Origin: Pseudomonas haemolytica
Lineage (GTDB): Bacteria; Pseudomonadota; Gammaproteobacteria; Pseudomonadales; Pseudomonadaceae
Length of the DNA: 64,000 nucleotides
Direction of reading: 5' to 3'
Assembly (NCBI RefSeq): GCF_009659625.1
Contig: NZ_VOIW01000003.1
Location: 62,001-126,000 of the forward strand
Shown here in pieces: positions 60,022 through 64,000 of the stretch. The notes under the pieces were generated by a model. The model saw nothing but the letters and a program-made list of their open reading frames with translations. It was not told where the DNA came from and did not search any database. Positions within the stretch are counted from its first letter, which is position 1, and every line of letters begins with the position of its first letter. The translations under genes were made by a program, and so were the position numbers.

Positions 60022-61392
60022 ATGAGTGCTCCTCGTGAAACCATCGCTGCTGTGGCCACCGCTCAGGGTCGAGGTGGTGTGGGTATCGTTCGTATTTCCG
60101 GACCGCTTGCCGGCATTGCAGCCAAGGCCATCAGCGGTCGCGAATTGAAGCCGCGCTATGCGCATTACGGTCCGTTCCTGGATGCTGACGAAAGCGTTTT
60201 GGACGAGGGTCTGGCGATTTATTTCCCGGGGCCTAATTCCTTCACCGGCGAAGATGTCCTTGAATTACAAGGTCACGGCGGCCCGGTCGTATTGGATATG
60301 TTGTTGCACCGCTGCCTGCAACTGGGCTGCCGCCTGGCCCGCCCTGGCGAATTCAGCGAACGCGCATTTTTGAACGACAAGCTTGACCTGGCCCAGGCTG
60401 AAGCCATTGCTGACTTGATCGAAGCCAGTTCCGCACAAGCCGCACGGAATGCATTGCGCTCGCTGCAGGGCGCTTTTTCCCTACGTGTGCATAACTTGAC
60501 CGAGCAACTGATCAGCTTGCGCATCTACGTTGAAGCGGCGATTGATTTTCCGGAGGAAGAAATCGACTTTCTCGCCGACGGTCACGTATTGGCGATGCTG
60601 GATAAGGTTCGCGACGAGTTATCCACAGTCCTGCGCGAAGCCGGGCAGGGTGCCTTGCTGCGGGACGGCATGACAGTGGTGATCGCGGGCCGGCCAAACG
60701 CGGGCAAATCCAGCCTGCTCAATGCACTGGCGGGGCGTGAAGCAGCCATTGTCACCGAGATTGCCGGCACGACCCGGGATATCCTGCGCGAACATATCCA
60801 CATCGACGGCATGCCGCTGCACGTGGTCGACACTGCGGGTTTGCGTGATACCGATGACCAGGTCGAAAAAATTGGCGTAGAGCGCGCACTCAAAGCCATC
60901 GGCGAAGCCGATCGGGTGCTGCTGGTCGTAGATGCCACGGCGCCTGAGGCTGTGGATCCTTTTGCCCTATGGCCTGAGTTTCTTGAGCAACGGCCAGACC
61001 CGGGCAAGGTCACGCTGATTCGCAACAAAGCCGATTTGACGGGTGAAGCGATTGCGATGGAAACCAGCACGGATGGCCACGTCACCATCAGTCTGAGCGC
61101 CAGATCGGCGGGAGAGGGCCTGGAATTGCTGCGTGAGCACCTCAAAGCTTGCATGGGCTATGAGCAGACGTCGGAAAGCAGCTTCAGTGCGCGCCGCAGG
61201 CACCTGGAGGCGTTGCGCCACGCGAGCGCAGCCTTGGAACACGGTAGGGCTCAATTGACACTGGCAGGGGCAGGGGAGCTGCTGGCTGAGGATTTACGTC
61301 AGGCGCAGCAGCTGTTGGGGGAAATTACCGGCGCATTTAGCTCCGATGATTTGCTGGGGCGGATCTTCTCCAGCTTTTGCATTGGTAAATAA
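60022..61392 (+). CDS. mnmE: tRNA modification GTPase MnmE
   Basis: A 456-residue GTPase that, with MnmG, installs the carboxymethylaminomethyl group on wobble uridine 34. It has the N-terminal folate-binding domain ([22 protein letters not shown]), a helical domain, the G domain with G1 [12 protein letters not shown] and G3 [10 protein letters not shown], and the C-terminal FCIGK with the catalytic Cys. The ATG at 60022 gives the standard length. A DnaA box is inside at 60619. mnmG, which often follows, is not next to it; a TonB receptor gene converges instead. Confidence 0.97.
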   Translation: MSAPRETIAAVATAQGRGGVGIVRISGPLAGIAAKAISGRELKPRYAHYGPFLDADESVLDEGLAIYFPGPNSFTGEDVLELQGHGGPVVLDMLLHRCLQLGCRLARPGEFSERAFLNDKLDLAQAEAIADLIEASSAQAARNALRSLQGAFSLRVHNLTEQLISLRIYVEAAIDFPEEEIDFLADGHVLAMLDKVRDELSTVLREAGQGALLRDGMTVVIAGRPNAGKSSLLNALAGREAAIVTEIAGTTRDILREHIHIDGMPLHVVDTAGLRDTDDQVEKIGVERALKAIGEADRVLLVVDATAPEAVDPFALWPEFLEQRPDPGKVTLIRNKADLTGEAIAMETSTDGHVTISLSARSAGEGLELLREHLKACMGYEQTSESSFSARRRHLEALRHASAALEHGRAQLTLAGAGELLAEDLRQAQQLLGEITGAFSSDDLLGRIFSSFCIGK

Positions 61393-61411
61393 GCGAGTTA
61401 TCCACAGTGCC

Positions 61412-63850
61412 TCACCAGTTGTAGGACACCGTACCGAGCAAGGTACGGCTGTCACCCCAGTAGCAACGCCCCGCATCGTTGCAACCAGATACATATTCCT
61501 TGTCGAACAGGTTCTTGGCGTTTAGATCGACCGACCAGTGTTTGTCGATCTGATAGCCAACCGCTGCGTCCACCAGCGTGACGCTGCCCGCATCCAATTT
61601 CCCGTATAGGCTGGGGGCCGTGTAGGAAGAGGTACTGTCGAAGTAACGCACACCGCCGCCCAGGGACAGACCTTTGAGTTGACCATCGAGGAAACGGTAC
61701 TTGCCCCACACCGACGCCTGATTACGTGGAACACCCGTCATCTGATGCCCTTCAACCAGCGAGGTAGCCGAATCCTTGGTAATCCGCGCGTCCGTGTAGG
61801 TGTAGGCCGCTGTCACGTTCAGGTTGGGCGTGAGGTTGCTGTTCACCTCAACTTCCACCCCCTTGGCCCGGCTTTCGCCGACTTGGCGATAGCTGTTGGT
61901 GGTGGCATCGAGGTAAGTGTCGTCCTGCTTGCGCAAGTCATACACCGATAGCGTCATCGCGGTGTCCCAGCCGATCGGCTCGTATTTCACGCCCACTTCA
62001 TATTGGCTGCTGGTGATCGGCTTCAACGGTGAGCCGGCGTTGGAGATCTGCTGCACCGGGACGAACGCGGTGGAGTAGCTGACATACGGCGTTAGGCCGT
62101 TGTCGAACTGGTACATCACCCCGCCCTGGTAGGTGAACTTGCGGTCTTCGGAGCCGGTGTTGCTGGCCTTGTTCACCTTGTCGCGAAAATCACTGTCGAC
62201 CCAGTCCTGACGGCCGCCGAGCAGGAATAACCAGTGGTCATACTTGCTCTGGACCTGTGCATAAACCCCTTTCATCTGCTGTTCGAGCAAGGTGTTTTGC
62301 ACAGCCACAGGGGTCAACGGATCTCGCAGGTACACGGGGTTATATGCATTGATGGTGCCGGCAGAGCCTGCGTCCCAATCCTGGTTAAATGAAGTGCGGT
62401 CATAACTGGCGCCGAACAGCAGCGTAGTTTCCAGGTCGCCCAGCTGGAACTTACCCTCCAGCTGGTTATCCAGGGAGTAAACCATCGACTTGTTGTAGCG
62501 GTCGTAGGCGGTCATGTTCAGTTGAGTACCAAAGCCGCGGTTATTCAGCGTGCCAGGCCATGTTTCATGGCGGTTGATGCGCGACTGCATATAGCGCGAA
62601 TTCCGACGGAACTGCCAATCGTCGTTGAAGCTGTGGCTGAACTCGTAGCCGGTGCTCCAGGATTCACGTTCAAAGGTGTTCCAATCCGGGTTACCGAGCA
62701 TGGTGTGTTTGGAAAGCTTGCCATTTGGATTTGTGAGCAACGTGCCAGCCGCCGGTAGGCCGAGTTCGAGGTTGGTGTGGTCCTTCTGGTAGTTGGCCAA
62801 CAGCGTCAGCGTGTTGTAGTCGTCGAAATTCAGCGTCAGCGAAGGTGCGATGTAGAGGCGGTCGTCCGGGACGTGATCGGTCTGTGTATCGGACTTGCGG
62901 CCGAGCATCACTACCCGCCCAAGGATGTTGCCGCTGTCATTGAGCGGGCCAGAGATATCCACACCCACCTGGCGTCGGTTATTTGAGCCGTAACCCAGCT
63001 GCACCTCACCTTGCGGCGTGGCAGTAGGGTGTTTGCTGACTAGGTTCACCAGGCCGCCTGGGGCGTTTTCACCGTAGAGCAGAGAAGACGGGCCACGGAA
63101 AACCTCGACCCGCTCCAGGCCGTAAGGCTCACTGGAGGTGTCATACCGATTACCTTGTAGGCGTAGGCCGTCTCTCAGTAGGCCGTAGCCGTAGTCCGTT
63201 GCGTTGAAACCGCGGATAAAAAACAGATCCCCCGCCAAACCATCGCCAGCTGCAAAAGGTGGCGCAAAAATACCTGGCACATAGCCCAGCACCTCAGTCA
63301 GGGTCTGGGATTTCTGGTCTTTGATACGCTGACCCGTAACGACCGATACCGAGCGCGGCGTTTCCGACAAAGGTGTACTGGTCTTGGTGCCGATGCGGCT
63401 GTTTTGCGCCTTGTAGCCCACGTCACCGGCGATCTCCTGGTTGAAACCCTCCTGTTGATAAGTGCTTACCGTGGTGGTCGCAAGCGTAAGTTGGCCAGCG
63501 GGCGCGGCCTGCAGGACATAGCTACCGGGCATCTGGGCTACCGCCTGCAGCCCCGAATCTTGCAGCAGCAGCGCAAAACCTTGGTCCACCGAATAATCAC
63601 CTTGCAGCCCTGGCGTGTTCAGGCGCGTGGTTTGCTGGGGTGAAAAAGACAGAATCACATTCGCCCTAGCGGCGAATTGGCTCAAGGCATTGTCCAGCGG
63701 GCCGGCTGCGATGGCGTAGTGTTGCACCGTGCTGGCGGCCATGGCGCCGGTTGACAGCAAAACACCGGCCAAGGCCGCGCTACTGAGCAGCAGGCTGCCG
63801 GTCAAACCGTGGGAGGAAAGTCGCTGGCGGAACTTGGTAGGGAGGCGCAT
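61412..63850 (-). CDS. TonB-dependent siderophore receptor with STN signalling domain
   Basis: An outer-membrane receptor of 812 residues from the ATG at 63850, with a signal peptide ending near GAMAAS. After it comes an STN domain (about 45-115: YAIAAGPLDNALSQFAARAN), then the plug (TPLSETPRSVSVVTGQRI, GFNATDYGYGLLRDGLR) and a 22-strand barrel ending SYNW. STN-bearing receptors pass a signal to an anti-sigma/sigma pair, so it is a FpvA/FoxA-like ferri-siderophore transducer. The open frame extends upstream of 63850 without signal-like features. Which siderophore it takes cannot be told. Confidence 0.9.
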   Translation of the reverse strand: MRLPTKFRQRLSSHGLTGSLLLSSAALAGVLLSTGAMAASTVQHYAIAAGPLDNALSQFAARANVILSFSPQQTTRLNTPGLQGDYSVDQGFALLLQDSGLQAVAQMPGSYVLQAAPAGQLTLATTTVSTYQQEGFNQEIAGDVGYKAQNSRIGTKTSTPLSETPRSVSVVTGQRIKDQKSQTLTEVLGYVPGIFAPPFAAGDGLAGDLFFIRGFNATDYGYGLLRDGLRLQGNRYDTSSEPYGLERVEVFRGPSSLLYGENAPGGLVNLVSKHPTATPQGEVQLGYGSNNRRQVGVDISGPLNDSGNILGRVVMLGRKSDTQTDHVPDDRLYIAPSLTLNFDDYNTLTLLANYQKDHTNLELGLPAAGTLLTNPNGKLSKHTMLGNPDWNTFERESWSTGYEFSHSFNDDWQFRRNSRYMQSRINRHETWPGTLNNRGFGTQLNMTAYDRYNKSMVYSLDNQLEGKFQLGDLETTLLFGASYDRTSFNQDWDAGSAGTINAYNPVYLRDPLTPVAVQNTLLEQQMKGVYAQVQSKYDHWLFLLGGRQDWVDSDFRDKVNKASNTGSEDRKFTYQGGVMYQFDNGLTPYVSYSTAFVPVQQISNAGSPLKPITSSQYEVGVKYEPIGWDTAMTLSVYDLRKQDDTYLDATTNSYRQVGESRAKGVEVEVNSNLTPNLNVTAAYTYTDARITKDSATSLVEGHQMTGVPRNQASVWGKYRFLDGQLKGLSLGGGVRYFDSTSSYTAPSLYGKLDAGSVTLVDAAVGYQIDKHWSVDLNAKNLFDKEYVSGCNDAGRCYWGDSRTLLGTVSYNW

Positions 63851-63942
63851 AGGTGGGTAAGCCCTGAAGGTTGCGTCGTGATTACCTGTAGGGCCGCGCC
63901 AGGTAAGAAAAAGATAACCCCTGTGTGGGATATTTTTCCCGA

Positions 63943-64000
63943 TCAGCCGATGTGCTTCACCGACACCCAATAGCGGGTGAAATACTTCACCCCAATCGGC
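63943..64000 (-). CDS. C-terminal end of an unidentified protein (partial)
   Basis: Reading the minus strand from the window edge, one frame ends IGVKYFTRYWVSVKHIG and TGA at 63943-63945. Codon use looks coding and the gap to the receptor start is 92 nt, so it may be the upstream gene of the receptor. Too little is visible to name a family. The alternative frame belongs to the upstream extension of the receptor. Confidence 0.35.
   Translation of the reverse strand, partial: PIGVKYFTRYWVSVKHIG

Noticed and set aside
58203-60059. 618-codon minus-strand open frame opposite yidC
   Set aside because: Shadow of yidC. No start signal, no family features.
63851-63942. Fur box upstream of the siderophore receptor
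   Set aside because: AAAGATAACCC is the closest sequence and is too short to call; control may lie upstream of the preceding gene, outside the window.

Overview
This window is the chromosomal replication-origin region of a Pseudomonas, most likely a member of the P. fluorescens group. The evidence is the gene chain dnaA-dnaN-recF-gyrB on the minus strand beside rpmH-rnpA-yidD-yidC-mnmE on the plus strand, with a DnaA-box cluster (oriC) between them. Other evidence is trpI-trpBA, hemF-aroE, trkA/rsmB/fmt/def and glyQS in the order I recall for P. aeruginosa PAO1 next to its origin, and many REP/REPIN palindromes of the P. fluorescens type. dnaA lies on the minus strand, so the window is the reverse complement of the usual numbering. 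GC content is high, coding density is about 90 percent, and I see no tRNA, rRNA, insertion sequence, prophage or CRISPR array.

Layout. 1-7.3 kb: a truncated SulP transporter with a beta-carbonic anhydrase, an SOS-type radical SAM protein behind a LexA palindrome, a three-gene membrane gluconate 2-dehydrogenase-type operon, and an exported tyrosine phosphatase. 7.3-15.7 kb: yheV-like/prlC, a gamma-carbonic anhydrase and HAD phosphatase pair, and small envelope or stress genes (lipoproteins, two DUF1161 proteins, OsmC, a luciferase-like monooxygenase, dodecin, DUF883). 15.7-20.6 kb: trpI divergent from trpBA, then a berberine-bridge-enzyme-like flavoprotein. 20.7-25.4 kb: a D-galactonate catabolic operon (dgoK-dgoA-dgoD-transporter) with a strong inverted repeat upstream but no adjacent dgoR, plus a DOPA-dioxygenase-like gene. 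25.4-30.6 kb: choline-O-sulfate utilisation (LysR regulator, betC, choX, SulP/STAS transporter).

30.6-47 kb is conserved housekeeping: hemF-aroE, qor, tsaC, dprA, a LysM-less homologue of a LysM protein, def-fmt-rsmB-trkA, a TPR protein, a lipid A acyltransferase, tag, glyQ-glyS-gmhB-hdtS. 47.2-50.6 kb holds a divergent CHASE2 sensor kinase and OmpR-type response regulator that appear inserted between hdtS and gyrB. 50.6-61.4 kb is the origin core with parS sites in and around recF and gyrB. The window ends in a TonB-dependent siderophore receptor and the last codons of another gene.

No clearly unknown multi-gene system was found. The best leads are a strong excess of perfect DnaA boxes spread over about 34 kb, the 36-bp palindrome that combines a LexA operator with the ribosome binding site of the radical SAM gene, the LysM deletion, the orphan CHASE2 two-component pair, the bicovalent flavoprotein, and the unassigned operator of the dgo operon. 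Coordinates, residue numbers and motifs were read by eye; no database search was possible.
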